Below, one piece after another: positions 1 to 14,100 of a stretch of DNA of 64,000 nt (position 1 is its first letter; each line of letters opens with the position of its first letter). The position numbers and the translations under genes are program-made. The DNA lies in NCBI GenBank assembly GCA_038380795.1, contig CM076279.1:5223001-5287000 (forward strand), written 5' to 3'. The notes beneath the pieces were generated by a model. The model was not told where the DNA came from, did not search any database, and saw only the letters and a program-made list of their open reading frames with translations. The DNA comes from Pyrocephalus nanus. Taxonomy: Eukaryota > Chordata > Aves > Passeriformes > Tyrannidae.

Positions 1-1889
1 GCATCAGCTGCAACACCCCTGGGAAACCCAGAAGCTCCTTTCTGCCTCTCTACAAGAGGTTGGAGGAAGGAAAGAATGAGAAGAGCTTCTGCTCAGCAGC
101 ACACAAGCCCCTGACTTGCTAAGCAATTTGACGAGCTGATTCCTATGCTAAATTGAGCACTATATACTGATGCAGGGGAAAAAAAAGGCATCAGAAACTC
201 CTCTAGCAACCCTCAATCTTCAAGAGAAATTCTGCCCGGCTGAAGCAATTCCCCCATGCAATATTACACTGATTCTGTAAAGATGCTGTCTGGTATTTTA
301 CAGTATTTAAGTGACTGACTACATAAATTATTTGGTTAGAGAAAGGACTGCACATGCATTGTAGCAGACAACATGAAAACAGAACAAAAATATCCCAGAT
401 TAAAGTACACAGGCAGTTCTTTCTGGATTGCCAGAGAGACTAGACAGTGTGTTTCCAGTTAATGCTCAAGTGTCTTGTCTGAGTCATTTTCTAAAGCATT
501 TCAACTAGAGCTGCTCATTAATTTTTAAATCATTCTTAATAAATATTGATTTGCTAATCATTTTGCGGAAACAGTTATGCCTTTTTTTTTTCTTCTTTTT
601 TTATTGTTCAGACAAATTTTCTGTTCTGGCAGAAAAAAACATCCAGAACAGAAAACCATTAAGTTGCTGCAAAGCCATGTTTTGACATTTCATAACCAAT
701 TTCTTCACGCAGACTTCAGAATTACAGAATGGTTTTAGTTTTTTTTCTAAATGTAAAAGGACAATATCTCAATGAAATGCCTTGATTAACCCTGTCCCTA
801 CCTTTTTTATATTCAGTTCACAAACCATTCCAGGGTTTGAACTTTACATTAATGCTCTGAGAAAAGAAATATTTTTCTTTTTAATATTCATTCTCGCTCC
901 AGCCTGTATTTCCCATTTAAAGATACACTTGTATATGGTGAAATATTCATGGATCACAATTTACACAAAGGAATTAAACAGAATTCTTCTAAGTTTGTAT
1001 AAAACATGTTAACTCATTTGAATGGCAGAGGGAACACTGGATCTGTAGAGGACTCATTTATTTGGGAGGTCAGTGTATAAAACATCTGAAACACTCCAGC
1101 ATTTAATAAGAGAAAGCTGAGGTATAGAATATAGTTTGAGTAAGGGAAAGAAGGTAATATTTTTCATAATAAAGTAAGAGTAAGTTACATGAAATTTAAA
1201 CTGTAAAGCCATTGCAGAAAGCAGGAGTTGTTAACATCTGTATAAAGTTGTTACTACCAAAAAAAAAAAAAAGTGGCTCTTATTAGAAATAACTAGTAAC
1301 TGGTTGAGCTGTACAATTCCAAAGGAGACAGATGGAATCAGTCTTTTCCTAAATAAATAGCTACCACCTACAAAGCACATACAAAACCACAAAAGATGTG
1401 CAAAATCGAAGTGTAATCTGAAACAAAATAGAAGGAAAACCAAAACACAGTACTGAGAAAGTAAGACTGCTGAAAACCAGAAAGGCCAAGAGTCTGTAAT
1501 ATTTGTCAAACACAGTTTGTAGAGTAGTTCATCACACAGAGAAATAAACCAAGCTTAGGTGTCACCAGAACTAAAAGAATCAACTACATAGATGGAGCTG
1601 CCATCTAAGAACAAATTTTAAAAATAAATAAATAAAAAAAACCCCACCAACAACAAAAAAAACCCTTTGATTATATTAGTGAGCTTTTTTGGAGGTTGGG
1701 TTTTTTTCCTAGAAATAACTGTATAGCATGGCACATGTAGTTTGGTTTTGAAATTTTTGTTTCAGTTAGATGAGAAATGCCTTGAAAAATAAGAGGTTTA
1801 TCCTTCATCTGTAAGATTTTGGAGCTGAAATCTGGCAGTAGCTGTGAAATTTGTCTTGTACATTTTATGCTCCAGTTTTGCTGGAAGTT

Positions 1890-1985
1890 CTAGGCTGGTT
1901 CCAAAAATGACTCTGTGAAAGCCAAGGCCTGTGTTAGGCAGGAGGTCAGACAAGATGATCATAGTGGTCCCCTTGGTCCTGAAAA
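1890..1985 (+). mobile_element. CR1 LINE 3'-end fragment, old
   Basis: The string GGAGGTCAGACAAGATGATC followed by ATAGTGGTCCCCTTGGTCCTGAAAA is the diagnostic 3' region of an older CR1 family (typical form: GGAGGTCAGACTAGATGATC followed by ATAATGGTCCCTTCTGG). The element is truncated at its 5' end like most CR1 copies and carries no ORF. Left boundary approximate. Confidence 0.8.
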
Positions 1986-2179
1986 CCCACGAGCAGATGG
2001 GAATGGGAAGAGCTGTGGAGTGTCAATAGCTCAGACTTCCCCTTGACATGAATATGGAACACAGCCTGTGCTTACAGCTCTGTCAGTGTGTGACAACTGG
2101 AAACAGGGTTCAGAGTAGGTGATTAAATTCCTCTGTGATACCAGCATTGTGTAGAAACTAGACTGACAAGCCCGGATTC

Positions 2180-2199
2180 TTTTTTTTTTTTTTTTTTTT
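2180..2199. repeat. Poly-T run (T20)
   Basis: Uninterrupted T20. No retroposed sequence recognised beside it. Confidence 0.9.
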
Positions 2200-5100
2200 G
2201 ATCCCAGTACTGAAGGTTTCAGGTTTACATGGACACAAGAGATCTGGTTCCAGAGCCATATCAGAGGGACTGGACTTCCCACCACACAGAGGTTACCAAC
2301 AGCATAATTTCCAACCCCTTCTGCCCTACTCTCTGCTCAGGCTGAAGGAAGAAAAGGAAATGTTCTTGTGCTTCTGTCTGCACTCATTCATTTCCTCCTC
2401 AGTCTGATGCACTCCCTGATCCCTGCGTTCCCCATCAACTGCTCTGACCATCTCTGTTAAAAGGGAGGTGAAAGAACTGAACTTTGGAGCTTTCACACAG
2501 ATCAGCTGCTGAACAGCCCCCCATCAATGTCCAAAACACAAACCTGCTGCAAGAGGATTGCTGTGAGGTTGCAGAAACCTGATTACTGTTACTGTGCCTG
2601 AAAAGGAACAAAAGCCTTTCCTGAGACCGAAACAAAAGATTGTCAGGACCACCATGGCACAAAAAACCCCATATAATTCTTTGCTCATCTTTCCTCTCTT
2701 GCAAGTGAGTTGGAAAGTGGTCCACAGCATCCTTAAGTACCTTTGTACACAGTTTCTGTTTGCTCATTTGGTTTTATAGGTATGGTGTTTTTCAGAGTGC
2801 TACTGAGTTTTGTAGATGCAATAAATCTAAATAAGTATTCATAAAGACTTTGGTTTCCCCAGAATTATTCCCTTTTACATGTCTGCATGAGCTCTACCAG
2901 AACCATTTCACCCTAATTAGTATCTTCTGTACAATGCTACTTCATTGTGTTGTTTAAGAACTACACATATCATTGACTTCTCCCACTAAAAATATGAGGA
3001 ATAAAACCAGCCCATGTTGAATCACAGGTATCTTAAAACTTGATCTGGTGGAAATGACAGCTTTTTTTCACAACTTCTACCAGTCATTATGATTTTTTTT
3101 TTTTAACTCAACAGTAAGAACAGCTTCGATTTCAAGTTTCAGGCACTGTTTTTATGTTTTGTAGGTTCTGCTTTTGTTTCCTCAAGAACAATTTAAAAGC
3201 ATCATTAATTTTTAAAAAATTTACGGTTTTCTCCATATGAGCTTTCTTTTATTTTTTTTTCTTGCTTTGCAAAGTGTGTTGAAATAATTAAATAATCAAA
3301 CTGTTTTCAGTAAGACTTTCAGTGGAGGAAAATATTGTAGAATTGCACAAGCAGTTACATAAAAACAGACCAAAAAATACTTTGAGTTTGGTAAACAAGC
3401 ACTGAACTCAGGCCTGCCTCTACATGAAAAAAATGTGAGTTTTTAATAGAAAAGAACTCAAATTTCCCTGTTTATGTAATATAGAGTCAATGTCAAAGAG
3501 AAAAAAGAATTTATACCATTTTTATGTGAATCAACAGCAGCCAGAACCAGCAAGTCCTTGCTCACACGTCAGGCATTCCAGGGCTCCTTTGAGCTACTGG
3601 ACTGGCACTTCTCAAAGGTGATACCACATCAGCAATTCTGCATCCAGAGCCTGCAGGAGATCCTACAGGAGATCCCTGAAAAGCCTCCTAGCAGGTACCT
3701 CATCACACTGAGATAAAGAGGGATTTGGGTGTCTTGGGCTTGCCTTTGTCCAGGGAATTCACTGGGAATCCAACAGGTTATTTTCTTTTGGCTTTCAGTT
3801 TTGCATAAACTCTTCTGTACTCTGTGCCCTTTCCCTCTCTCTCCTTAGCCTGGAGCAGAGGCTGGTACAGTCTCATCCCTGTTCCTCTGGGATTATTCAA
3901 GGACTTTGTCTCACAGTAAATATTCACAGCTCTTGAAGACATTTCTTATTATGCCCAGCATCAGTAAATGCATTAGTCCATCTTGCACCACCCTGCCTTG
4001 AGAGCTTTCTACATGCTCTTTCATTCATAAAAATGCCACAGATATTCACAAGTCTGGTTTCAGTGCTAAGTAGAAATCTCATTTCTTCATGCCTCTTTCT
4101 GAAAGTGTAATTTCACTGGCAATTTTTGGCGCTATTTCCCATAAAACATCAGGAGCAGATGAAAGCAAGTGATGGTGGCAGGGTGGATTTAATATCTGCT
4201 TCTATGTATAACTTCTGTGGAAGCCATTAGAACATCAACAGAAAAGCCAAAATTTCAAAGGCCATGCTAAGAGAGTGCTTCTGTTTCTATTGGAGAAAAA
4301 AGAAAGGAGAAACAGGGTTCATCTCTCAGACTGCTATTCTCAAAGGGGTTTTTCTTCACCTGAAAGCAGAGGACTCCTTTGAAAAAAACAGATTATGAAA
4401 CTTAGGTCTGAGTTTTCACAGCAATAAGGGTTAATTTTTATACTGATTTTTCAAGTCAAACTACTTCATGTATAGCATGAGCAGATTTCAGAAAAATATC
4501 TTGGCTGGCTTCCCCACTGAACTGCAATTGCCCAAGTGTTCCTTCATAGAAAAGGCACAATTCAGAAAAAAATAATTAAAAAATACACATATGAATCAAA
4601 ATGAACCCCTTCCTTCAGTGGATCCTTAAAGCACCTGTACCCTGAGTGCAAACCCCTCTGTCTTCACTCCAAGGGTGATGTGTTTGCAGGCAGGTGAAGG
4701 CTCAGCCACTTGTTAATGCAGTAAATTATACTGTAGGGAAAAGTGAGGGTGACAGCAACCAGCTGTAACAGCAGGCACACAAAATGTAGGCAAACAGTTT
4801 AATTACCCAAACATTGTCAGCTCTACAGAGAAACTGATGAAAGATTAAATTTCTTTTTTAATCCCCTTCAATTTCCCCCGTGTGAACATTCACCTCCCAG
4901 AAGTGCAACTCTACTGATCAGTCAAACAGACACAAACACAGCCTGACCATTCCTCCTCAGCTTCACTTGTCACCAACCTTACACCATCCCCAGTCTTTCT
5001 CCTTGTCTTCTGGATGAACAAACGTGTTTGAGGTAAATCAGATTTCCTTTTTGAGGTATGCAGTCGAATCAAGGGGAAATCAGTCTCTGTGGAAGCTCTT

Positions 5101-6076
5101 TGCAGCTTGAAAATAGAAGTTTAAGGCTTAAACAATCACACCCCCTCCAAAACACCAAAGTGCCACGTGACCTATGGCAGCCACAGGTTTGGGTTTGGTT
5201 GTATTGATAATTAACTGGCTTCTGGCAACTTCAGCTGAAACACAATTACTTCCACTGCCCTTGTCCCTCCAAAGCCACTGTCACCTCTGAGTCCCTTGCA
5301 CATCTTGTTATCCCCTTTCTCCTGTTTGCCACCAAAAAAGTTGTACACTGTGAGTAAGCAGGGCTCATTGTTCAGAGGAAAAAAGGCTGATGGCAAAGCC
5401 CGTGCCAAGCTGAAGAAGCAGATTTTACTATGCAAATGGCAATTGCAGCAGTCTTTACAGAGAGGCTGTTGACAAGCTTTAGGCAAGGTAAAAACAGGCA
5501 GAAGAAGGCAATTAATTTATTATTTTCCTCGGTAAAGAACAGTGTATCGGTAATGGCCCATTGTAAGCATGAATAATACTGAAGCTGGGAGCAACATGGT
5601 ATAATTTTAACATTCTACAGCCTTTTTTAATCAATCTTATTGATGTTCATCACATCCATAAAGCTGAAAAGAATGGGTTTACTAAACTTAAGGAAAATAT
5701 AAGATCTCATTTTGCGCCTTTCAGTTTCTTCATTATGTTGCCATAATGTCACCAGTGTAATATATTTCACCCCTTTGCCTCTGTTTTAGCATTCATTTTT
5801 TGATTCTGCTGTGATCATGTCTGGTTCTTTGAAGCCATGAGATGAATTATGAATACTTCTTAAACTCCACTACCCATCCAGGAGAGGAGCATGATGTGCT
5901 GAGAGGAAAAGCGTTACCTGCTTCAGGACTGCAAGTCAACACTAAAAAGCAGAACATCTCACCAGCCTACATACTGCCCTAAAGAACTGTGGGACATGAA
6001 CAGGGAGAGCTACAGCTGGAACCAGTAGAACTGGCTCTGCAGGAAGGCTTTAGCCAAAGATTTGCCAGTTTAGGAA

Positions 6077-6165
6077 CAGAATCACGGAGTTGTCCAGGTG
6101 GGAAGAGACCTTCAAGATCATCTAGTTCAACCATCTAACCAGCACCAAAGGTGACACTGCAGTGT
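6077..6165 (-). mobile_element. CR1 LINE 3'-end fragment, reverse orientation
   Basis: ACAGAATCACGGAGTTGTCC, then GGGAAGAGACCTTCAAGATC and ATCTAGTTCAACCA, is the reverse complement of the avian CR1 tail, including the terminal octamer (TCACAGAAT type). It is 5'-truncated and mildly diverged, and is one of the main clues that the genome is avian. The right boundary is uncertain. Confidence 0.88.
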
Positions 6166-9100
6166 GAAATGAGATCCACAGAACTGTGTTGTCTCTAGAG
6201 CAGAGAGGACAAAGAATCTTTTGCATCTTCAAACCCCCAAAATTGGAGCAGAGTTATTGAACAGCCACATGGCCATTGCTGTAAGAATATCAAGACTCCC
6301 CTGACTACCACTGGACAAAAACTGCAAGAAAAAGTTTACTTAAGCCAGTTCTTCCACAGAAGATCTGCAGTGTTCTAGTCTAAGAAGGTGGATAGCAAGA
6401 TCTACCTGCAATGGCCAAGTTTCAGCATTGCATATCCTTCTGAGCCAGCATCTCACTCTGTAGTTGATGGATTTAACTAAATTATCCAAGAGGGAACAGC
6501 TCCACTGGAGGCACACAGATATTTTATTGATGAATTCTAAAGAGAGAGGTCCAAATCCTTGATCCAAATCAGGTAGAAAAGTCATTTAAACTGGGACCCT
6601 TAAACCACTGTGGCTTAACATACTTTTGCCAAAGTGTCTTTCAGAGTTAGGATGGAAAAAAAGAGACTTATTACTGTGCTCATCCCATGTCCTCAGATCT
6701 TCTTTCCAAATGCCACCCCCTCCTCTCACAAACCCAAGAGAGATCACTGCACAGGAGCTGAGATTTAATTAAGAAAACAAACAAAGTTTGAGAACTGAAA
6801 CATATTGGACTTTGTCAAAGTTTTCTGCCTGAATGGCACATCAGAATCATTTCAGACTTTCCTTGCAACAGACACAGTAGAAAAGGGAAAGAAACAAAAC
6901 AAAATGAAGGTGCACACACAGGGAATTGTTGAGCTGATGGATTTTGCTTTACTCAAAAAGTTTGTGTTTTACCTGCAAAGTTTTCAAAGTCATCACTGAG
7001 CATCTTAAATGAAATTATTCAGAAGCTGTTTGTAACCACATGCTTGCCCTCAATCTGCCTCATCTTAGTTTGTAATTCCTTGGGGAGAATGACACTTTTT
7101 TTAAAAAAATAAAAAAAAGCAGAAAACAATGTGTTGGAATCCTGCCACTTTCTTATTAAAAATGAGCATCTACGCCCAAGTAGTTGTGTGCAGACAACAG
7201 AAATCTGTGAATACATAATTTGAAGCATAACTGCATGCAAATATATTCAACACTTCATCTTGCTTAAGAAGCCTTAGGAAAAAGGCACACTAAACAAAAA
7301 GCGTGTGAGGCATTCCAAGTGCATCCTGCTACGTTTGCAGGCATCACTTTATTAAAAAAAAAATAAAAAAGGCAAAGAATGGGAATTAAATCACCCATCT
7401 CATAATGACTCTGTAAAATGGTGATCCAAAGAGAATGAGACCACAGTTAGATGTTCACCCTCAGTGCTGCTTACAGCCACACACTTTAATCCATATGACC
7501 CCACCATGAAAGGGAGGGATGGACACATCAGGCAGGGAAATAAAATTCAGGAATAGTTTATCCCAGGAAAAAGGTTTACATGTAAATACAGCCTAACAAA
7601 CTACAGATGAAGTATTAAACCTCTAAATGTGCATTTGAATAATTTAAGTCATCTAGGTCTACAAGTACATTTACTTCCATATCAGTTTAAATTACTAAGA
7701 TTCACTGGTATATTTTTATCATCACTTACTGAATTTTAAAGGAAGCATCATAAAGCTCTGAAGTTTTGTTTGCTAAATCAGGTATTTAGCCTGCTTTTCT
7801 ATTGATAATATAGGGAAATAGGTAGAATTATAAGGTTTCCATACAAGGCAATGAGCAGATTTATGGATTATCTGCTTTTTAGCAGAATCACACAGGCACA
7901 GCCCAGTGTCTTTAGTGTAACACACACCTATCCAGACAAAAAACCAAACACAAACATGCATTTCCAAATTAGTACGTGCCAAGAACCAATGCCTATCAAA
8001 GCTCAACTAGAGAGCCAAGCTTTAGGTCCAGCCTTAATAGAAGTTTATATGTGCTCACTTATCCAACTGTTACATAACATTTATATACCTGTTACCTTAG
8101 TAAATAACCAGATAAGTCATCAGAGACTCAAATGTGCGCCACATCCAGGTCCTCATAACTGGGAAGGAAACCCAAAAGTGACCAAAGTCAGGGAACAATT
8201 ATCACTTTCTACTGTGACTTATCATATGATAATGAAATGTTCCCAAAACTGCGCAGGAACTGTTCTTATTTAATCAAAAGGCATCACAGTCCCCAAGACT
8301 TAAACATTCAGGATCCGTTTGCAAGGAAATCTTTCTCATTTAAAGGCAGATGTTTGTAAGACGGTTTTTCATTTGGATAAAGGTCACTGACTACAGTCGG
8401 ACAGGTCACTCTGTGCCACGCAGCAAATTGTTTCTTTGCCTCCACAGAAGATTTAATATCCTGTGAATCAAAGCATAACAAGCTTTTTGTTTGCTTACAA
8501 AGAGCTTTATCACAAGCACACGCCAGCAATTACTGGCAGAACAGACTGTAACTGCAGCGAGACGGACAAACCTCTCTGTCCTAAGAGCTCCAAGCAACGG
8601 GCAGCACCCCCTAAGTGGTCACAGCACATGGAAGAAAAGGAATGACTTGGACCATAAGAGTAGGATGGCATTTTTTTTGCTGTTCATTACTTTTAGCCCC
8701 TGGGGCTCGTCCCACTTTCTCATTCAGTAACCAGAGACCAAACCAGAAGCACTCAACTCTGGGGTATGTGTTTAGACCAACATCTCCCCTTTCCTTCACC
8801 ATTCAACTGCTGTAACCAGAGAGCCATTCACAGTTTCAGTGGGATTGGGACAGCTGGGTCTGGAGGTGACCTAGGTGAGATAACCAGGTGTGAGATTCTT
8901 CTTGGTTGCTTCATGACCTTAATATGTGAGTTTAGTTTGCCCTGAGAGCCATGAAAGCATATCAGGTTAATCCATAAAATGTAAACAGATCCCTAGTGTG
9001 CCTGGACATTTTCCCACCTGAATTTAGGGTAAAAGATGTGTTTAATACTCCACAAGAAACTCTCTACTCTGGGACTGCAGTGGAAGAGCAGCTGCAGAGA

Positions 9101-11028
9101 AAGGAGAGTTGGTGCTGCTTTTCTTCAATATCTCAGCACCATCAGCTATTTTCATGAGTCTATCTTACTTTTGCTTATCTTTATTGAATAGTTACATGGA
9201 GGGTAAGACATTTCTCTCCCATATCCTCTATCTGATCAGTTTGAAATATATTAATCTGAACAGCATCAAATGAATAAAACCCATGACAGTGACATTTGTG
9301 GGATCAGAAAAAGCACAGACCATCAGAACTTGATGTAATAACAGTGGCTGATTAAATGCTTAACCTCTCCATTATTTTTTGCAGTTGATACAAAATGAAC
9401 ACGAGAACCTTGCTGGCAAAGGCAGAAGACAGAACTCACCCCCCAGGTGTTCCAGATCAACTACAAACATTCAAGCTTCCATGATCCTTTACTACCATTT
9501 TTCTCCTGCCTCAATCTTCCCCACCCGCCACAAATCCCTGGGCTGTAAGCATACCTTGTGAAAATTCCAGGGAAAACACACCAGTAGACGAGGCTGAGTC
9601 TGTTCCTACTGAAGGGCCTCAACCTAAGGTATATGTTTTGAGGTATTATCAAGCTCTTTAAGGCATCAGCATTTGGGTTAGACATTAGAAAGAACAAAAA
9701 CATAACTGCAAGAGATGCTTTCTAAAAAATGTGCAGATAAATGCAGCAGGTCCTGCTTGTCAGCAGCTGCAAATCCCACACGTGTAGCTGCTTCTCACAC
9801 TGCATTATGGAGCCCAAAAATCTGTGAACACCAAGTGCCTGTTGTGAAGCTGAAGGCACAGAGGTCTTCACGAGGAGAAAGATGAAAGACACCTCCTTAG
9901 ACTGCTGAGTGCAGCAGAGCAGAAAACCACACCAGCACACAAACAAGGAGATGGTTTAGAGCAGGATGGCACACAGAGCTTTAGGAGCCAATTGGTCGTA
10001 AATCATCTCATCACACAAAACACCCCGAGAGCAGAAGAGTCTTAGTTTAAAACGGTTTTGCAAAAGACAGTAATAATAATCCTACTATTCAATTAGCAGT
10101 GTTCTTTTAATGACTTTGTGTTCAGTCTCAAGGTCTCACATTCATGAAGGGTTCGAGAAGCCTCAGTTACACTCACTCTTCAGACATTTCATCTCAGACA
10201 TTTTACAGGCAATCACTAATCTCAATTCCACTTGAGTTATTCTTTACAGCACCGTGCACTTAAAAGGTATCAAAGTATTAAATATAGTACAACAAACACT
10301 GGTATTTAATTCTGGTATATAAAATATTTTCATTGCCATTCCAAAGATAATGCAGATAGCAATTATGATAATAGTGCAGATTATAGACTACAGCACTCAT
10401 CATTTACCTGCTACAATTTTACCAAGGCAAGCATTCTGTAAGTCTCCATACTGCATGTCTATTTGCAAATCCACTGTTCAGCCTGCTCTGCCTGATGTTA
10501 AATGCATTCATACATATTCAAATGAAAACTGAGAAAAGTAAGTATGTGGCCATGACTGCCTATTGGAATGTTTCTCACACCAAATATATTAACAGGGAGC
10601 TCTGGGTTATTTGTATTTCCAGGGCAGTACTGGGAAGAGGAGCATTGCTAGCCTTGCTCTTCTGGACAAGTTCCAAGGCTGGTAATTGCTTTCTGCATAC
10701 TGGAATCGTCCCTGCATTTAGAGTCAAGACCTCCAGTTGCCAAACACTGTAAGCTAAAGAAGTCTTTGCCTCAGCTTGCTGGAGGGACTCTCATGTGTTA
10801 AATGACTTACAACATTACAACAGAAAGCAGTGTCACAAGGCACTGTAGTGTGTATTGCAGAAATCAGAAGTCCCTAAGAGTAATTTAAAGGTGGCAGTCC
10901 AAAAGGGAAAAAAAAAATATAGGGCCAAAAAATAATAAGGGAAAAAGGCACCTTCAGTTCTCAGAAACAGCTGTCCTTAAAATTCGTACTATTAAACCAG
11001 AAATAAACCCACAGAGAAAAGGGATTGA

Positions 11029-11091
11029 AAAACAAAGCAAAAAACAAACAAACTCCAAAACAAACAAACAAAAACAAAACAAAAAACAAAC
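11029..11091. repeat. A/C-rich simple repeat (CAAA/CAAAA)
   Basis: Imperfect CAAA and CAAAA units, almost no G or T, over about 60 nt. Confidence 0.9.
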
Positions 11092-12160
11092 CTGTATTAT
11101 CGTAATTATTTAGTGGACACTGGTCTTGTTGATTCATGTTCTTGATTAGCTCAGCCTCAGCATGAAGGAGGAAAAAGAATGAGAGAAAGAGAAAGATTTC
11201 ACATTTCCCTTCCAAGATCACCTGCTAATCTCAGGGTTATTGGGGGTTTTTTTGCCTCGGTTTTAAAGAAACTAAGAAAAAGGAAAATGTCCTTACTCCA
11301 CATCATCGTGTAGGCACCAGATTCTGTCAAAGTGATGTGCCTCTAGGATTTGTTACACAAGTTGACACTTCAACAGGTTTTGAAGTAAACTTTAAATAAA
11401 ATAAGCTGGAAAAGGAAAAAAGAGATTGGAGGAAAAGGCCTTCAGTTAGATGAATGAGAGCAGCAATGCTGGAGGTTCCAGAAATAAGTTTCACTTGAGC
11501 TAAAGATCCTACATATTATTTTTTTAAGAGAAATTCACTGCTCAAAGGAAAAACTTTTTAGAGTATTTATAGCAGCCTGTCTGAGCCATCTACTTGTCAA
11601 TGAAAGTGGTTCAGTGCAGTGCATCTTTTCCAGACTAATCCTCCAAGTTAGGAAACCTCTTCTAGAAACGAAAAGCAACACCAAAACTTAATACACCTAA
11701 TGCAATTATTAAGCCTCTCCTGGATCCTTGTATATGTTAAATTAATGTTCCCTCCCCTCCCCCCTACGGTATTTGCCAAGATATTTTTATTATTTTATTA
11801 TTTTTACTGTCTCTTTTTGAAGGTTTTGGAATTCCTAAAATAAACCCTCTTTTCAACCAGCAAACATCTTCAGCCAGTTAAATAAACTCAGCAGTACCTG
11901 TTTTGGGGAGCTCTAGCACAGCAAGTGTAAACTTAAATTTTAAATTTCTAAGGCAACTTAAATCTGTTTTCTAGGTACACTTCAGGACTACCTGGAACTG
12001 CACCTTTGAGTAAGAATAGAAGGAATCCACCTAATATTTGGCTGTGTATAAGATGATTCACTATGTGTATTGACAAGAACTATGCTAGATGCACGTCCTT
12101 TCCATTACAGAGAGAATTATTGATTTTTCCCTGGTTTGCTTCATTTTCTTCCATCTTTAT

Positions 12161-12181
12161 AAAAAAAAAAAAAAAAAAAAA
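12161..12181. repeat. Poly-A run (A21)
   Basis: Uninterrupted A21; a second run, A18, lies at 12300-12317. No retrocopy recognised upstream of either. Confidence 0.9.
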
Positions 12182-13984
12182 GTTATTATCCAAGGGAGAC
12201 AGCTGCTGCTCAGAGTAGCAACAGGAAAAAAACATCTAATTTGGTACTAAGTATTCAGGATGAAAACAGTCACTGTACTCCCAGCACATCTCACAAAGGA
12301 AAAAAAAAAAAAAAAATCAAGTGTGCATATTGTGGGAGAAAATGCAGAGACTCACCTACTGCCAATGGAGCATCAGAGCAGGGACTCACAGTCATCAAAG
12401 CAGGATGCAAAATAGCAGTGCAGCTCTTGATAAGCTCTTCTTTCACGTATGGGCTCGTACCTGTGCACACAAACACCAGATCTCACTCACTCTTCTGCAC
12501 AAGCCCTTGCAGCTCTCCCAAGGTAACCTCTCTGTCCCTGTGCCCTCCTTGACATGCTTTTTTTTTTTTACTTCCATTTTCCTGCTTCAAGTAGGACAAG
12601 CAGAGAGCATCACTGTGAATTCCACGCTCAGCAAAGCCTCCACAAGAACCACCAAGAATCGACCCTGCAGCTGATGCAAAGAGCACTCTCATTTCCTTCA
12701 CGTGCTGCACCCGAGTTCAGAGTTCTCCCTTTGAACCACACACTCCCAGACCAGCTTACCATCTTTAAAATGTAAAAATACACATTCATGGAGAAATCCA
12801 CACTCTGGAAACAGTAGGACAGCTATTCTTCTAAAATAGCACTGTCTTCTGAATAGAAGTATTTCAAATATCTGTAATAAATAAGCATTAGGAGAACCCT
12901 GCACTGGATAGCACTGTTTCTCCTCTCCCCTAGTGAACACATCCTGCTTAATGGTTCTTCAACCATTATTCATTTATTCCTTACTCATTAGGCAATTCAA
13001 AAGCAGAGCAGCAGAAATCCACTCCAGGACATCAAGACACAGAAAGTTAAAAAGAAATATCATATATGCAGTACAGAAACTTTTCAACAGCGTTTAAAAA
13101 GGTAAATACAGACCCAAGGTCTCTCAGGTTCCAGTTTCTGCTTTCCCCATCTTGTCTTGTGGCACTGAGGGACCACCTGAACCCAATCAAAGCCTTGAGC
13201 AGGTCTCCAAAGCCTTTTCCCCAGGTGTTCTCTGGTGGGGCAATCTGGCACAGAAAATTAACTCCATAACTGCCAAGCTACTTAGAAATGCCTGTGGCAC
13301 CACCTCCAGCTGCTCACCATTCACAGCACTGGGAGAATCTACATCTGAGGAGCCAGTTAAGGCATTTTCCTTTAATAATAAATCAATTTAGCAATAAAAT
13401 GGGACTAATAGGACTCATCCTGAAACTTCATATTGCAAAATATTTCAAAAACCTTACATGACAGTGAGAGGTACATTGTAAAATGGCTTCACAGTGTTCT
13501 TTGGAAACTTGCTCTGTATCTTTAAGCATTGCTAACAGTGAACTTGCTGCTTAGACTGCAACAGAAAATTGGCCTTCTAAGGATGTTGGTGGGCATTCCC
13601 TTGAGGCTGATGAAGCCATCTAAACACTTTAGGTGCCTGCCTCCACTGGGAACATATTCCCAGACTATTTATGCAAATTGCATAAGGTGCTGTCTGCATC
13701 TTTTCATGTTTTATAAACACCTCTGTGAATTTAGCCTTGGGTACAGTACAGGAAAAAAAAATCAACAAAGCCATTTAAAATGAGGCTTCCAAGTGGTATT
13801 TTATTTCTCTTTTTTTTCACATAAAAGTGGCAGATGCAATGCTTTACCTTCCTCAAACAAATGCATTCTAGAAGGGCAAATCATTGTATCCTCCGCTTTT
13901 ATTGGATTGGATCTCAGAGCACTCTCCAGCCATAATTAATGAACATCGCCTCGCTGCTCTTCTTTAATCTAGATAACCATCAGC

Positions 13985-14100
13985 AATATTTTACACAGCA
14001 GGGAACAGGGGAACACAGGTGTTAAGTGGCTTGCCCAAGGTCACACAGCAAGGCTGCACCAGAGTTAGGACTGAAATCAGCTCTGTGGTGCAAGACACCC
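13985..14100 (+). mobile_element. MIR/L3-like ancient relic
   Basis: GTTAAGTGGCTTGCCCAAGG directly followed by TCACACAGCAAGGCTG, then a GGACTGAAATCAG segment, closely follows the 3' consensus shared by MIR SINEs and L3/CR1-type LINEs (TTGCCCAAGGTCACACAGC, then GGGATTGAACC). The upstream TTTTACACAGCAGGGAACAG resembles the TTTTACAGATGAGGAAACTG block. These elements predate birds, so survival in recognisable form is notable. Confidence 0.75.

Larger units (their letters stand above)
1..6076. other. Upstream non-coding DNA, no gene seen
   Basis: AT-rich, CpG-poor sequence with stops in every frame. It contains a CR1 fragment (1890-1985), poly-A at 1259-1272, an A-rich patch around 1619-1665 and T20 at 2180-2199. 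A short repeated GCAGGAGATC/ACAGGAGATC pair lies near 3652-3675. The part at 5500-5900 is discussed as a possible conserved element. Minus-strand frames at 1231-1509 and 2435-2767 show no recognisable protein. Confidence 0.7.
6166..13984. other. Upstream non-coding DNA, no gene seen
   Basis: No recognisable coding sequence. The longest forward frame, 140 codons at 7851-8273, has no known domain, has ordinary base composition, and is not supported by splice or promoter signals. Simple repeats: an A/C-rich tract (11029-11091), A21 (12161-12181) and A18 (12300-12317). A faint old-repeat resemblance around 10240-10280 is too weak to name. Confidence 0.65.

Noticed and set aside
7851..8273. 140-codon + strand ORF
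   Set aside because: No known domain, no splice or promoter support, and base composition like the surroundings. A chance frame or a conserved non-coding element is more likely.
12161..12317. Two poly-A runs as tails of a processed pseudogene
   Set aside because: No coding-like sequence or target-site duplication seen upstream of either run.
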